Assembly (NCBI RefSeq): GCF_023370775.1
Contig: NZ_JAMCCQ010000001.1
Span: 930,001 to 994,000, forward strand
Direction of reading: 5' to 3'
From: Marivita sp. GX14005
GTDB lineage: Bacteria > Pseudomonadota > Alphaproteobacteria > Rhodobacterales > Rhodobacteraceae
DNA: 64,000 bases
This document shows, piece after piece, positions 8,693-19,220 of the stretch. The first letter of the stretch is position 1; every line of letters begins with the position of its first letter. The notes below the pieces were generated by a model. It saw only the letters and a list, made by a program, of their open reading frames with translations. It was not told the origin of the DNA and searched no databases. A program made the translations under genes and the position numbers.

Positions 8693-11630
8693 GCCAGCCC
8701 GCGCCCCCCGCCTCTTTGCCTTGCCGCCCGGTGCGGATTTCGGCCACGAGCTGGTGAAAGGCATCAAAACGCGGCTGGCCGGTCAGCCGCCCGAAGCCAT
8801 TGCGCGGGTCGAACTCATCCTCAACACGCACCGCATGCAGCGGCGGATCGAGACGATCTTTGCCGAGGATGGCGCATCTTTCCTTCCGCGCATCCGGCTC
8901 ATCACCCAGCTTGCCGATCCGCTGGAACATGCCATGCTGCCGGCCCCGGTGCCGGCGCTGCGCCGTCAGCTCGAACTGTCAGAACTGGTCGCGCGCCTGA
9001 TCGAGGCGGACCCAAGCCTTGCGCCGCGTTCTGCCATTTACGATCTGGCTTCGTCTCTTGGCGCATTGCTCGATGAGATGCAGGCCGAAGGCGTCACGCC
9101 CGAGGATATCGCAGCGCTCGACGTGACGGATCAATCCGGCCATTGGGAACGCGCGCAGCGGTTCCTTCAGATCGTGACGCATTACTTCGATCCGAACACA
9201 GACGCCCCCGACACGGCAACCGTCAATCGCATGGCGCTGGCGCGGCGACTCGAACGCTGGCGCAGCGACCCGCCCGACCATCCGGTGATCGTTGCCGGCT
9301 CCACCGGATCACGCGGCACCGCGTTTCGATTGATGCAGGCGACGGCGCGTCTTCCGCAGGGTGCTGTTGTCCTGCCCGGTTTCGATTTCGACATGCCGGC
9401 GCAGGTCTGGTCGGCGCTGCAAGCCGATGCTCGCAACATCGAAGCGATGCAGGGCGAGGATCATCCGCAATTCCGGTTTGCGCGCCTGCTGGAAGCATTG
9501 GAAATTGGCGCGGGGCAAGTGGCGAGGTGGACCGAAACGCCGCCTCCGAACCCGGCGCGCAACGCGCTTGTCTCGCTCGCCATGCGGCCCGCGCCGGTGA
9601 CGGATCAATGGCTGTCCGATGGGCCGAACCTGCCGCCGCTGGACGAGGCCGTTCAGTCTCTGACACTGGTCAACGCGCCGTCCCCGCGCGATGAGGCACG
9701 GGCCATCGCGCTCCGCTTGCGCAAGGCGGCGGAGGACGGGCAAACAGCCGCGCTCATCACACCCGACCGGATGCTGACACGCCGGGTCAGCGCGCTTCTC
9801 GACCGGTGGGACATCCTGCCCGACGACAGCGCCGGCACGCCGGCGCAACTCACCGCGCCGGGACGGTTGTTGCGTCATGTCGCGCAACTGCGCGTCAACG
9901 GGCCGACCGCCGATGCGCTGCTGACCATCCTCAAGCATCCGCTCTGCCATATCGGCGCGGACCGGGGGCAGCACCGGCTTTGGACATCGGAACTCGAACT
10001 CTTCATCCGCGCCAAAGGCGTGCCCTATCCCGATCTCAAACAGTTGAGGGCGTGGAAAAAGGCGGATGAGGCGCAGGACTGGCTTGGCTGGATCGACCGC
10101 TGGCTGTTGCAGCCGGCCAACCCTGCCAAGCAGACCCTGACCAGCCAAATAGAGTCGCATATCGCGCAGGCCGAAGCGATTTGTGCCGGATCGCGCAGCG
10201 CCGATGCGGCGGAACTCTGGAACCGCAAGGCGGGCGAGACATGCCGCGCGCTCTTTGACGATCTTGCCCGCAATGCTCCGTTCGGCGGCGCCATGACCGC
10301 CCGTGACTATGCGGATCTCGTTGATGGTCTGCTGCGCTCCGAAGAGGTGCGCGACCGCGACGCGCCGCATCCTCGGATCTTGATATGGGGCACCATCGAG
10401 GCGCGGGTGATGGGCGCCGATCTGGTCATTCTCGGCGGGCTCAACGAACAAAGCTGGCCGGACATGCCGCCCGCCGATCCGTGGCTGAACCGGCGGATGC
10501 GGCAGCAGGCCGGGCTGCTGTTGCCGGAACGCCGGATCGGCCTTGCCGCGCATGATTTCCAGCAGGCCATCGGAGCGGCGGAAGTCTGGCTCACACGTTC
10601 AGAGCGGTCGGAAGATGCCGAAACCGTGCCGTCGCGCTGGCTCAACCGTCTGACGAACCTGATGCGTGGATTGCCGGCAATGGGCGGTCCGCAGGCGCTC
10701 GTTGAGATGGAGCGCAAGGGCCGCCACTGGCTCGATCTGGGCCGCGCGCTCGAAGCGCCGATAGAGACCCCCCGCGCGCCCCGCCCCTCGCCGGTTCCGC
10801 CGGTGATGGCACGGCCAAGCGAGCTGTCGGTGACGAATATCGAAAAGCTCATCCGCGATCCCTACGCGATCTATGCCTCTAAGATTCTCCGACTGCGGCC
10901 GCTTCATCCGATCCAGCACGCACCGAACCCGATGCACCGCGGCACCGTCCTTCACAAGGTGTTCGAAACATTCGTCTCCAACACGCACGACAGGGTCGAT
11001 CTGGTTTCGGAAGAGGCGCTGATCGACACCGCGCGCCGGCTTCTCGATGCTGAAGTGCCGTGGCCTGCCGACCGTATTCAGTGGCGCATTCGGATCGAGA
11101 AGGTCGCGCACTGGTTCATCGCGCAGGAAAAGGCGCGGCGCCGTGATGCGCATCCCGTTCTTTTCGAGACGACCGGCAAGATCGACCTTGCGACCCCGCC
11201 CTTCCGCGTGACGGCAAAGGCGGATCGGATCGATCTGAACGACAGGGGCGAAGCGCTGGTCTACGACTACAAGACAGGCACCGCACCCAAGGCTGAGCAG
11301 CAGATGGCGTTCGATGTGCAGCTGCTCGTCATCGCGGCGCTTCTCTGTGAGGGGGGCTTCGATGCGATTTCACCGCGCGGCGTGGCGGATGCGCGTTACA
11401 TCTCGCTCGCCGGCACGGGCGAGGAAGTGGCCGCGCCACTGGCCGAGTCGCCGCCCGAACGCACGCTTGGCATGTTGCGCAACCTCATCACGGCCTATCG
11501 CGACCCCGATACCGGCTACACGGCGCGCAACAGGATGCACAAGGATTCCTTCGGATCGGATTACGACCAACTGTCGCGCTACGGCGAATGGGATGCGTCC
11601 GATCCGGCGCGAAAGGTGTTTCTGAGATGA
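8685..11630 (+). CDS. addB: double-strand break repair protein AddB
   Basis: Subunit of the AddAB helicase-nuclease that processes double-strand ends for RecA loading. The 981-residue protein has an inactivated helicase-like body and a C-terminal PD-(D/E)XK nuclease domain with FRVTAKADRIDL and VYDYKTGT. The C-terminus (ending ARKVFLR) has no cysteine triad, so the 4Fe-4S cluster of Firmicute AddB is absent, as expected for the alphaproteobacterial type. The ATG at 8685 overlaps the murU stop and was preferred to the longer frame, whose first 85 codons overlay murU. Its stop overlaps the addA start by 4 bases. Confidence 0.93.
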   Translation: MFEPARAPRLFALPPGADFGHELVKGIKTRLAGQPPEAIARVELILNTHRMQRRIETIFAEDGASFLPRIRLITQLADPLEHAMLPAPVPALRRQLELSELVARLIEADPSLAPRSAIYDLASSLGALLDEMQAEGVTPEDIAALDVTDQSGHWERAQRFLQIVTHYFDPNTDAPDTATVNRMALARRLERWRSDPPDHPVIVAGSTGSRGTAFRLMQATARLPQGAVVLPGFDFDMPAQVWSALQADARNIEAMQGEDHPQFRFARLLEALEIGAGQVARWTETPPPNPARNALVSLAMRPAPVTDQWLSDGPNLPPLDEAVQSLTLVNAPSPRDEARAIALRLRKAAEDGQTAALITPDRMLTRRVSALLDRWDILPDDSAGTPAQLTAPGRLLRHVAQLRVNGPTADALLTILKHPLCHIGADRGQHRLWTSELELFIRAKGVPYPDLKQLRAWKKADEAQDWLGWIDRWLLQPANPAKQTLTSQIESHIAQAEAICAGSRSADAAELWNRKAGETCRALFDDLARNAPFGGAMTARDYADLVDGLLRSEEVRDRDAPHPRILIWGTIEARVMGADLVILGGLNEQSWPDMPPADPWLNRRMRQQAGLLLPERRIGLAAHDFQQAIGAAEVWLTRSERSEDAETVPSRWLNRLTNLMRGLPAMGGPQALVEMERKGRHWLDLGRALEAPIETPRAPRPSPVPPVMARPSELSVTNIEKLIRDPYAIYASKILRLRPLHPIQHAPNPMHRGTVLHKVFETFVSNTHDRVDLVSEEALIDTARRLLDAEVPWPADRIQWRIRIEKVAHWFIAQEKARRRDAHPVLFETTGKIDLATPPFRVTAKADRIDLNDRGEALVYDYKTGTAPKAEQQMAFDVQLLVIAALLCEGGFDAISPRGVADARYISLAGTGEEVAAPLAESPPERTLGMLRNLITAYRDPDTGYTARNRMHKDSFGSDYDQLSRYGEWDASDPARKVFLR

Positions 11631-14600
11631 TCCGCAACGATGCTACCGAAGCGCAGGTGCGCGCGGCCGATCCGTCGGCCTCGACATGGCTGGGCGCCAA
11701 TGCCGGGTCGGGCAAGACGCGCGTTCTGACCGACCGGGTCGCGCGGCTGCTGTTGGGGCATACGCGGCCGGAGAATATTCTTTGCCTGACCTTCACAAAC
11801 GCCGCCGCCAGCGAAATGCAGAACCGTTTGTTCAAGCGGCTCGGCAAATGGGCGATGCTGAACGATCGCGCGTTGCAACAGGAACTGGCGGAGCTTGGCG
11901 AGGATCCCGCCGATCTCGATCCTGACTTCCTGGCCCGTGCGCGCACGCTGTTCGCGCGCGCAATCGAAACGCCGGGGGGGCTTCGGATCCAGACGATCCA
12001 CGCCTTCTGCGCATCGATCCTGCGCCGCTTTCCGCTGGAAGCCGGGATCAGCCCGCAATACCAGGAAATCGACGACCGCACCGCACAGCTGTTGCGCGAA
12101 CAGATCCTCGACGAGATGGCACAGGGGGACGAGGCCGACCTGATCGCGGACATCGCGCGCATCGCCTCCAACAGCCCCTTGCACGAGCTTGCCGACAGAA
12201 TCGTTGGCGAGAGGGAGGGCTTCACGCCGCCGCTCGACATGACGGCGCTGCGCAGCCGATACGGGCTCGCCCCGCATCAGACGCCGGAGAGCCTGCCCGG
12301 TTTTGTCTTCCCGGGCGACGAATTGACGTTTCTCGCAGGGTTAGAGCCTGATCTACGCAGCGGCGCAAAGGCGGACAACGGCTTGGCGGATGCGATCACG
12401 GCGGCGCAATGCGGCGGGATGGAGGCGGTTCTGGCAATGGAGCCAATCGTGTTCACCCAGAGCGGGGAGCGCCGCAAGAAGATACCGCCGAACCAGCCCC
12501 TGCGAAAAGGCGCGCTCGCGGCGCAGGTCAATCGGCTGGAGGACCTGTTCGACCGCATCGAAGCGGCGCGCGAGACACGGCTGGCGCTGGAGGCTTGCGA
12601 GCGCGACGCGATCCTGCACCGCTTCGCCGGCGCGTTCCTGGCCCGCTACGAGGACGCGAAACAGGCGCGCGGCTGGCTCGATTTCGACGATCTGATCTCC
12701 CGCACCCGACGGCTTCTGACCGATGCGAAACAGGCCGAATGGGTGCTCTACCGGCTCGATGGCGGGATCGATCACATACTCGTGGACGAGGCGCAGGACA
12801 CCAGCCCGGCGCAATGGGCGGTCATCGATCAACTCGCGCGCGAACTGACCTCAGGGACCGGGGCACGCGCGGACACGAGGCGCACGATCTTCGTGGTCGG
12901 CGACAAGAAACAGTCGATCTATTCCTTCCAAGGCGCCGATCCACAGGAATTTGACCATATGCGGAGCGCCTTCGGAGAGCAGTTGCAAGCCACCGAGGCG
13001 CCCTTGCAGGACGGGCAACTCAGCTATTCTTTCCGCTCCTCCGTGCCGATCCTGCGGCTTGTCGATACCCTGTTTCAAGGGCGCGACGCGGCCGGTTTTC
13101 TCCCGGATCAGACCCACATCTCCTTTCACCAGACCCTACCCGGTCGGGTCGATCTCTGGCCGCTGATCGAACCGGCGGAGGACGAGAAGGACGATCTGCC
13201 CTGGGACACGCCCGTGGATCGCGTCAGCCCGACCCATCATACCGTGACGCTGGCGCGGCGCGTGGCGCGGTTCATCGACGAGACGCTGAAAACCGGCACC
13301 GCCCTGCCCGTCATGCAGGATGGCGCCCTTGGCTCCCGCCCGGTCCATGCCGGCGATTTCCTGATCCTCGTGCGCAGTCGCGGCGCGCTTTTTCACGAGA
13401 TCCTCAAAAGCTGCAAATCGCTCGGCTTGCCGATTGCCGGGGCAGACAAGCTCAAGGTCATGGCCGAACTCGCGGTGCAGGATCTGCGTGCGCTTCTGGC
13501 CTTTCTCGCCACGCCCGAGGACAGCCTCTCGCTTGCCGCCGCGCTGCGTTCGCCGCTTTTCGGGCTCGATGAACAGGCGATCTTCGATCTGGCCCACCGG
13601 CGCAGATCGCCCCATCTCTGGGAAGAATTGCGCCGGCGCAGAGACGATTTCGCACCTGTCGTCGATATGATCTTCGATCTGCGCCGCCAGATCGATTTCC
13701 TGCGCCCCTATGATCTTCTCGAACGGATCCTCATCCGCCACCAGGGGCGGCAAAAGCTGATCGGGCGGCTCGGTGAAGAGGCAGAGGATGGCATCGACGC
13801 TCTGCTCAACCAGGCGCTCGCCTATGAACAGACCGATATCCCCAGCCTCACGGGCTTTCTGCACTGGATGGAAACCGACGATATCGAGATCAAGCGCACT
13901 GTCGACAGCGCAGGCGCGCGTATCAGGGTCATGACGATCCATGGCGCGAAAGGTCTTGAAGCGCCCATCGTGATCCTGCCCGACACACACAAGAAACAAT
14001 CCCAGTCAAGCCGCGAAAGCTTCGTGCAGGCGAACGGCAGCACGCATTGGCGAGGCACGGGTGCGACCCGCACGGCGCTTCAGAACGCCGCTGTCGAACG
14101 CGCCGCCGCCGCCGAGGAGCAGGAGAAGGACCGCTTGCTCTATGTGGCTTTGACGCGGGCGGAACGCTGGCTTGTCGTGGCCGGTGCAGGCGCCGCCGAC
14201 ACGAAAGCGGAGGCGTGGCACGACCGCATCAAGGCAACCTTGGCAACTTGCGACGCCGCGCCCCATGGCTTCGGTTTCGCCGATGGCGGGCCGAAGGACG
14301 GTCTGCGCCTGTCGCATCTCGATTGGCCCGAACCGCTCCCTCCCGCACCGCAACCCGCCGCTCCGCAACACATCGCGCTGCCCGATGAGTTCATTCGCCC
14401 CGCGCCGCACTGCGATCCGGCCCGCGAAGCGCTGACCCCGTCCGATCTCGGCGGCGCGAAGGCGCTGCCCGGTGCCGACAACGATCTGTCCGATCTGGCG
14501 AAGGAACGCGGCACGCTGATCCATCTTCTGCTTGAAACCCTACCCACGATCCCGGCCCCGGAACGCGCCGCTATCGCGCGCCGCCTGATTCCGGATCACC

Positions 14601-15016
14601 CGCATGCGGATGACATGATCGTCGAAGCGCTCGCCGTTCTGGACAGCCCGGAATTACAACCGTTCTTCGCGCCGGAAGCCCTCGCCGAAGTGCCGCTCAC
14701 GGCGCGCCTTCCGGCCTTGCGGAACGCTGTCCTGCGCGGTGTGATCGACCGGCTGCTCATCCGCCCCGACAAGATCATCGCAGTAGACTTCAAGTCCAAC
14801 CGGACCGTGCCCGAAACGCCGGCCCAAACCCCTGACGGCCTGCTGCGCCAGATGGGCGCCTACCGCGCGATGCTCGCCGTCATCTACCCCGATCGCGAGA
14901 TCGAAACCGGCATCCTCTGGACCCGAAACGCCAGCTACATGCCGTTGCCCGAACCGCTCACGACACAAGCCCTCGCGGCTTGCCCCTACCTTGACGCTGC
15001 AAGCGGGGATACATAG
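11627..15016 (+). CDS. addA: double-strand break repair helicase AddA
   Basis: UvrD/Rep-type 3'-5' helicase plus nuclease, partner of AddB. The 1129-residue protein has the Walker A motif NAGSGKT near residues 25-31, [11 protein letters not shown] (motif Ia), [15 protein letters not shown] (motif II), [15 protein letters not shown] (motif III), [15 protein letters not shown] (motif V) and [15 protein letters not shown] (motif VI). It ends with a PD-(D/E)XK nuclease containing VDFKSNRT. The ATG at 11627 forms an ATGA overlap with addB, which fits the 1:1 heterodimer. Confidence 0.95.
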   Translation: MIRNDATEAQVRAADPSASTWLGANAGSGKTRVLTDRVARLLLGHTRPENILCLTFTNAAASEMQNRLFKRLGKWAMLNDRALQQELAELGEDPADLDPDFLARARTLFARAIETPGGLRIQTIHAFCASILRRFPLEAGISPQYQEIDDRTAQLLREQILDEMAQGDEADLIADIARIASNSPLHELADRIVGEREGFTPPLDMTALRSRYGLAPHQTPESLPGFVFPGDELTFLAGLEPDLRSGAKADNGLADAITAAQCGGMEAVLAMEPIVFTQSGERRKKIPPNQPLRKGALAAQVNRLEDLFDRIEAARETRLALEACERDAILHRFAGAFLARYEDAKQARGWLDFDDLISRTRRLLTDAKQAEWVLYRLDGGIDHILVDEAQDTSPAQWAVIDQLARELTSGTGARADTRRTIFVVGDKKQSIYSFQGADPQEFDHMRSAFGEQLQATEAPLQDGQLSYSFRSSVPILRLVDTLFQGRDAAGFLPDQTHISFHQTLPGRVDLWPLIEPAEDEKDDLPWDTPVDRVSPTHHTVTLARRVARFIDETLKTGTALPVMQDGALGSRPVHAGDFLILVRSRGALFHEILKSCKSLGLPIAGADKLKVMAELAVQDLRALLAFLATPEDSLSLAAALRSPLFGLDEQAIFDLAHRRRSPHLWEELRRRRDDFAPVVDMIFDLRRQIDFLRPYDLLERILIRHQGRQKLIGRLGEEAEDGIDALLNQALAYEQTDIPSLTGFLHWMETDDIEIKRTVDSAGARIRVMTIHGAKGLEAPIVILPDTHKKQSQSSRESFVQANGSTHWRGTGATRTALQNAAVERAAAAEEQEKDRLLYVALTRAERWLVVAGAGAADTKAEAWHDRIKATLATCDAAPHGFGFADGGPKDGLRLSHLDWPEPLPPAPQPAAPQHIALPDEFIRPAPHCDPAREALTPSDLGGAKALPGADNDLSDLAKERGTLIHLLLETLPTIPAPERAAIARRLIPDHPHADDMIVEALAVLDSPELQPFFAPEALAEVPLTARLPALRNAVLRGVIDRLLIRPDKIIAVDFKSNRTVPETPAQTPDGLLRQMGAYRAMLAVIYPDREIETGILWTRNASYMPLPEPLTTQALAACPYLDAASGDT

Positions 15017-15019
15017 TCT
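14991..15019 (+). promoter_or_regulatory. predicted sigma-70 promoter for trxA
   Basis: TTGACG at 14991-14996, a 17-base spacer and TAGTCT at 15014-15019 resemble a housekeeping -35/-10 pair. It overlaps the end of addA and lies 45 bases before the trxA ATG. It would let trxA be made at high level independently of the operon. The -10 match is weak. Confidence 0.4.
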
Positions 15020-15063
15020 CGTATACCGACCCAATCACGCGCCCAGTCGCAAGGAGAAACACC

Positions 15064-15384
15064 ATGTCCACCGTCGCCGTCACCGATGACACTTTCGATA
15101 GCGAAGTCAAGAATTCCAGCGTCCCTGTCGTGGTCGATTTCTGGGCCGAATGGTGCGGCCCCTGCAAGCAGATCGGCCCGGCGCTGGAAGAACTGTCCAG
15201 CGAATATGGCGACAAGGTAAAGATCGCCAAGGTCGATGTCGACAACAACCCGAACACCGCTGCCGCGATGGGCGTGCGGGGCATCCCGTCGCTCTTCATC
15301 TTCAAGGACGGCCAGATCGTCTCGAACCGCACCGGCGCGGCACCAAAGGCGGCGCTCAAGGGCTGGATCGACGAAAACATCTGA
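15064..15384 (+). CDS. trxA: thioredoxin 1
   Basis: Small cytosolic dithiol reductant for ribonucleotide reductase, Msr and other enzymes. The 106-residue protein has the redox site WCGPC (Cys31, Cys34), the cis-proline segment GIPSLFIF and the usual thioredoxin length. A strong AAGGAG site precedes the ATG. The gene lies 47 bases after addA, a conserved linkage in alphaproteobacteria, and is followed by an intrinsic terminator. Confidence 0.97.
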   Translation: MSTVAVTDDTFDSEVKNSSVPVVVDFWAEWCGPCKQIGPALEELSSEYGDKVKIAKVDVDNNPNTAAAMGVRGIPSLFIFKDGQIVSNRTGAAPKAALKGWIDENI

Positions 15385-15404
15385 TTTGCTCACAACGCAA
15401 AACG

Positions 15405-15440
15405 AACGCCCGGCCGGGATCGCCGGGCGTTTCGCGTTTC
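15405..15440 (+). terminator. intrinsic terminator after trxA
   Basis: A perfect 10-bp stem (AACGCCCGGC, 15405-15414, with GCCGGGCGTT, 15422-15431) and a 7-base loop are followed by a short T-containing tail (TTCGCGTTT). It starts 20 bases after the trxA stop and separates the long plus-strand operon from hslVU. Confidence 0.85.
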
Positions 15441-15444
15441 AGGG

Positions 15445-15472
15445 TTGTGAGCCTCGCTCGGCCCACCCATAT
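15445..15472 (+). promoter_or_regulatory. possible RpoH (sigma-32) heat-shock promoter for hslVU
   Basis: TTGTGA (15445-15450) and CCCATAT (15466-15472) resemble the alphaproteobacterial sigma-32 pattern, with a CCCAT-type -10 element. The pair lies between the trxA terminator and hslV, 28 bases before the hslV ATG. hslVU is a standard sigma-32 target, which supports the reading, but the -35 element is imperfect. Confidence 0.4.
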
Positions 15473-15499
15473 CGACAGCGAACTGAACAAGGACAAAAC

Positions 15500-16057
15500 A
15501 TGGCCGACAAAGAGTTTCCCGGCTGGCACGGCACCACGATCATCGGCGTGCGCAAGGGCGGCAAGGTGGTGATCGCGGGCGACGGGCAGGTCAGCTTGGG
15601 CCAGACCGTCATCAAGGGCACCGCCCGCAAGGTGCGGCGCATTTCGCCGGGCGGCTATGATGTGGTCGCCGGGTTTGCCGGCTCCACTGCCGATGCTTTC
15701 ACCCTGCTCGAACGGCTCGAAGCCAAGCTGGAAGCGACCCCCGGCCAGTTGCAACGCGCCAGCGTCGAACTGGCCAAGGACTGGCGCACCGACAAATACC
15801 TGCAAAAGCTCGAAGCGATGCTGATCGTCTCCGATGGCCGCGATCTTTACGTCATCACCGGCGCGGGCGATGTGCTGGAGCCCGAACACAACATCGCCGC
15901 TATCGGCTCCGGCGGAAATTACGCCCTCGCCGCAGGGCGTGCGCTCATGGAAAGCGACATGGACGCCGAAGCCGTCGCCCGCCGCGCCATGCAGATCGCC
16001 GCCGATATCTGCGTCTATACCAACGGCAACCTCACGGTCGAGACGATCGACGCCTGA
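15500..16057 (+). CDS. hslV: ATP-dependent protease proteolytic subunit HslV
   Basis: Threonine protease forming the double hexameric core of the HslUV (ClpYQ) protease. The 185-residue precursor should be cleaved before Thr12, giving the N-terminal nucleophile [24 protein letters not shown] and the usual C-terminus are present. The start ATG 15500 is preferred to upstream in-frame codons because it gives the normal short propeptide. It is followed 14 bases later by hslU. Confidence 0.96.
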   Translation: MADKEFPGWHGTTIIGVRKGGKVVIAGDGQVSLGQTVIKGTARKVRRISPGGYDVVAGFAGSTADAFTLLERLEAKLEATPGQLQRASVELAKDWRTDKYLQKLEAMLIVSDGRDLYVITGAGDVLEPEHNIAAIGSGGNYALAAGRALMESDMDAEAVARRAMQIAADICVYTNGNLTVETIDA

Positions 16058-16071
16058 CCAAAGGACAGCAC

Positions 16072-17382
16072 ATGACAGACCTCACCCCGCGCGAAATCGT
16101 CTCTGAACTCGATCGCTTCATCATCGGCCAGAAAGATGCCAAACGCGCCGTCGCCGTCGCCCTGCGCAACCGCTGGCGGCGCAAGCAGCTCAGCGACGAT
16201 CTGCGCGACGAAGTCTATCCCAAGAACATCCTGATGATCGGCCCCACCGGCGTCGGCAAGACCGAGATCAGCCGCCGGCTGGCCAGGCTCGCGCGCGCGC
16301 CCTTCATCAAAGTCGAGGCGACGAAATTCACCGAAGTCGGCTATGTCGGCCGCGATGTCGAACAGATCATCCGCGATCTGGTGGATTCCGCCATCGCCAT
16401 GACTCGCGATCACATGCGCGAGGACGTGAAATCCCGCGCTCATGAGGCTGCCGAGGAACGCGTGATCGAGGCCATCGCCGGCGAAGGCGCCCGCGACAGC
16501 ACGCGCGAGATGTTCCGCAAGAAGCTGAATGACGGGCTGCTCGATGACACGATCATCGAACTGGAACTTCAGGACAATTCGAGCCCCTTTCCGATGATGG
16601 ATATTCCAGGCCAGCCGGGAATGGGCGGCGCGGGGATGATGAATCTCGGCGATCTTTTCGGCCAGGCCTTCGCCGGACGCACCACGCGCAAGCGCATGAC
16701 CGTGGCCGAAAGCTACGACATTCTGATCGCCGAAGAAGCCGACAAGCTGCTTGACGACGAACAGGTCAAGGAAGCCGCGCTCGAAGCGGTTGAACAGAAC
16801 GGTATCGTATTCCTCGACGAGATCGACAAGGTCACTGCGCGGCAGGAAGCGCGCGGCGGCGATGTCAGCCGCGAGGGCGTGCAGCGCGATCTGCTGCCCC
16901 TGATCGAAGGCACCACCGTCAGCACCAAACACGGGCCGGTGAAAACCGATCACATCCTTTTCATCGCCTCGGGTGCCTTCCACATCGCCAAACCCTCCGA
17001 TCTGCTACCCGAACTTCAGGGCCGCCTACCGATCCGCGTCAACCTGCGTGCGCTCACCGAAGAGGATTTTGTACGCATCCTGACGGAAACCGACAACGCG
17101 CTGACGCTGCAATACACCGCGCTGATGGCGACGGAGGAGGTGACTGTCGATTTCACCGAAAACGGCATTGCCGCGCTCGCCAAGATCGCCGCCGACGTGA
17201 ACCAGAGCGTCGAGAATATCGGTGCGCGGCGGCTCTACACCGTGATGGAGCGCGTCTTCGAGGACCTCAGCTTCGACGCGCCGGACAAATCCGGCCAGAG
17301 CGTCACCGTCGATGCAGATTTTGTCGAAAAGCACCTGGGCGAGCTGACGCGATCGGCCGATCTGAGCCGCTACGTACTCTGA
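16072..17382 (+). CDS. hslU: ATP-dependent protease ATPase subunit HslU
   Basis: AAA+ unfoldase that feeds substrates to HslV. The 436-residue protein has Walker A GPTGVGKT (57-64), the family motif [16 protein letters not shown], Walker [10 protein letters not shown] near residue 245, an inserted I-domain between them, and the C-terminal tail DLSRYVL, which docks into HslV and activates it. The length is normal. It converges with the pip gene across a hairpin-containing gap. Confidence 0.97.
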   Translation: MTDLTPREIVSELDRFIIGQKDAKRAVAVALRNRWRRKQLSDDLRDEVYPKNILMIGPTGVGKTEISRRLARLARAPFIKVEATKFTEVGYVGRDVEQIIRDLVDSAIAMTRDHMREDVKSRAHEAAEERVIEAIAGEGARDSTREMFRKKLNDGLLDDTIIELELQDNSSPFPMMDIPGQPGMGGAGMMNLGDLFGQAFAGRTTRKRMTVAESYDILIAEEADKLLDDEQVKEAALEAVEQNGIVFLDEIDKVTARQEARGGDVSREGVQRDLLPLIEGTTVSTKHGPVKTDHILFIASGAFHIAKPSDLLPELQGRLPIRVNLRALTEEDFVRILTETDNALTLQYTALMATEEVTVDFTENGIAALAKIAADVNQSVENIGARRLYTVMERVFEDLSFDAPDKSGQSVTVDADFVEKHLGELTRSADLSRYVL

Positions 17383-17403
17383 TCCTATCTTCTCTTTCCA
17401 AAT

Positions 17404-17439
17404 ACTCCCGCCGGAGGCGACACAAGCGCCGACGGGAGT
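17404..17439. repeat. inverted repeat between hslU and pip, probable terminator/intergenic repeat
   Basis: ACTCCCG (17404-17410) pairs with CGGGAGT (17433-17439), and the inner CGG/GCG bases extend the stem, giving a long imperfect hairpin. It is preceded by TTTCCAAAT. The place, 21 bases after hslU and 16 bases from the pip stop, suits a bidirectional terminator, though there is no T-tract. From memory, similar CAAATACTCCCGCCGGAGGC-like strings recur between genes in Rhodobacteraceae; I see only one copy here. Confidence 0.55.
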
Positions 17440-17455
17440 CGCCCATGGAAATTGA

Positions 17456-18427
17456 TTACCGCCTCGCGATCCTGTCCATGATGCGCACCAGTTCCGCGCT
17501 GATCCCTGGCTCCGACAGGGCGTGCCCGGCATTGCGGATCATCCGAAAATCGCAATCGGGCCAGGCTTGCGCCAGATCCCAGGCTCTTTGCGGCGGGCAG
17601 ATCATGTCATAGCGCCCCTGCACGATCACGCCCGGAATACCGTGGAGCCGGCTGACATTCTTCAGGATCCAGCCGTCTTCGTCGAGGAACCCGTTATTGA
17701 TGAAATAATGGCTCTCCAGCCGTGCGAAGGCCCGTGCATACTCGCCCGGAGCATCGCCGCCCGCCCCGCTGGGATAGACCGACGCGAGCGCGTTTTCCCA
17801 TGCCGACCAGGCCCGCGCGAAATGCGTTTCACTCCGCAGGTCCCCGCTGAACAGGCGGCGGTGATAGGCGGCAATAAGATCATCCCGCTCCTCCTCAGGG
17901 ATCATCTGGACGAAGCGCGCCCAAGTCTCGGGCCAGAACTGCCCGGCACCGCCGCCATAGAACCAATCGAGCTCCGCCTGCGTCATGGTGAACACGCCGC
18001 GCAGCACCAGTTGCCGAACCCTCTCGGGATGCGTGATCGCATAGATCAGCGCCAGCGTCGCGCCCCAGCTTCCGCCGAACACGATGGCCCGCTCGATGCC
18101 GAGCGTCGTGCGGATAAGCTCGATATCCCTGACCAGATGCCAGGTGGTGTTGCTCTCGACGCTGGCATGGGGTTTCGACCGCCCGCAGCCGCGCTGATCG
18201 AACAGCACGATGCGATAGGTTTCGGGATCGAAATACCGCCGCATCGCCGGGCTGCACCCGCCACCCGGCCCGCCATGCAGCACGATCACGGGAACCCCGT
18301 CCGGCGCGCCGCATTGTTCGACATAAACGCGATGCCCGTCGCCGACATCCAGCATCCGCTGGTCGAACGGCTCGACGGGAGGATAGAGAAACTGAACTGC
18401 GCGCTTTTGGCTCGGGAATTTATCCAT
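17456..18427 (-). CDS. pip: proline iminopeptidase
   Basis: Alpha/beta-hydrolase (peptidase family S33) that removes N-terminal proline from peptides. The 323-residue protein has the oxyanion-hole HGGPGGG near residue 51, DQRGCGRS, and the nucleophile elbow GGSWGA with Ser120; a late Asp and a His ([10 protein letters not shown]) complete the triad. The length matches family members. The ATG lies close to the divergent ubiG gene, which starts 49 bases away. Confidence 0.92.
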   Translation of the reverse strand: MDKFPSQKRAVQFLYPPVEPFDQRMLDVGDGHRVYVEQCGAPDGVPVIVLHGGPGGGCSPAMRRYFDPETYRIVLFDQRGCGRSKPHASVESNTTWHLVRDIELIRTTLGIERAIVFGGSWGATLALIYAITHPERVRQLVLRGVFTMTQAELDWFYGGGAGQFWPETWARFVQMIPEEERDDLIAAYHRRLFSGDLRSETHFARAWSAWENALASVYPSGAGGDAPGEYARAFARLESHYFINNGFLDEDGWILKNVSRLHGIPGVIVQGRYDMICPPQRAWDLAQAWPDCDFRMIRNAGHALSEPGISAELVRIMDRIARR

Positions 18428-18476
18428 GACCAGACTATATTGCGCGAAACACGCAAAAGACCATGAGGAAACTTAC

Positions 18477-19220
18477 ATGACCGGGGCCAGCACCGTCGAT
18501 CCCTCCGAAATTGCAAAATTCGAAGCGATGGCCGCCGAGTGGTGGGATCCCGATGGCAAGTTCAAGCCTCTCCACATGCTCAATCCCTGCCGCCTGGATT
18601 ACATCACGACCCAGATCGCGGCGGAGTTCGAGCGTGATATGAGCAAGCCGCACCCCTTCGAGGGGCTGCGCATCCTCGACATCGGCTGCGGCGGCGGGCT
18701 TTTGTGCGAACCGATGGCGCGGCTCGGCGCGACGGTCGTCGGCGTCGATGCCGCCGAACGGAACATTCCCGTGGCGCGCACCCATGCCGAACAGTCGGGG
18801 CTAAAGATCGATTACCGCCACACCACGGCGGAAGCGATGGCCGAAAAGGGCGAAGCGTTCGATGCCGTGCTCAACATGGAGGTGGTCGAGCATGTCGCCG
18901 ATCCGTTGGCTTACCTCACCGCGTGTCAGCAGCTTCTGAAACCCGGCGGGCTGCATATCTGTTCGACTATCAACCGCAATCCCAAAAGCTATGTCATGGC
19001 GATCTTCGGGGCCGAATATGTCATGCGCTGGCTGCCCAAGGGCACGCATGAGTGGTCCAAGTTCATCACGCCGGACGAGCTTTTCGATCTGCTGCGCAGG
19101 GCCGGGCTCGATCCGGTGGATCGCAAGGGGTTCCAGTTCAACCCGGTGACATGGACCTGGCGCCTGTCGGATCGCGATCTGAGCGTCAATTACGTGACAG
19201 CGGCAACCAAACCCGCCTAA
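18477..19220 (+). CDS. ubiG: ubiquinone O-methyltransferase UbiG
   Basis: SAM-dependent methyltransferase for both O-methylation steps of ubiquinone synthesis. The 247-residue protein has the UbiG-type N-terminus ([20 protein letters not shown]), SAM motif I LDIGCGGG (67-74) and [12 protein letters not shown]. The ATG at 18477 is supported by GAGGAA nine bases upstream. Ubiquinone is also the input signal of RegB in this genome, though the loci are far apart. The stop codon overlaps that of the convergent marR gene by three bases. Confidence 0.95.
   Translation: MTGASTVDPSEIAKFEAMAAEWWDPDGKFKPLHMLNPCRLDYITTQIAAEFERDMSKPHPFEGLRILDIGCGGGLLCEPMARLGATVVGVDAAERNIPVARTHAEQSGLKIDYRHTTAEAMAEKGEAFDAVLNMEVVEHVADPLAYLTACQQLLKPGGLHICSTINRNPKSYVMAIFGAEYVMRWLPKGTHEWSKFITPDELFDLLRRAGLDPVDRKGFQFNPVTWTWRLSDRDLSVNYVTAATKPA

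Noticed and set aside
9309-10553. 414-codon minus-strand frame antisense to addB
   Set aside because: Shadow frame of a verified addB; composition is arginine/glutamine-rich as typical of such shadows.
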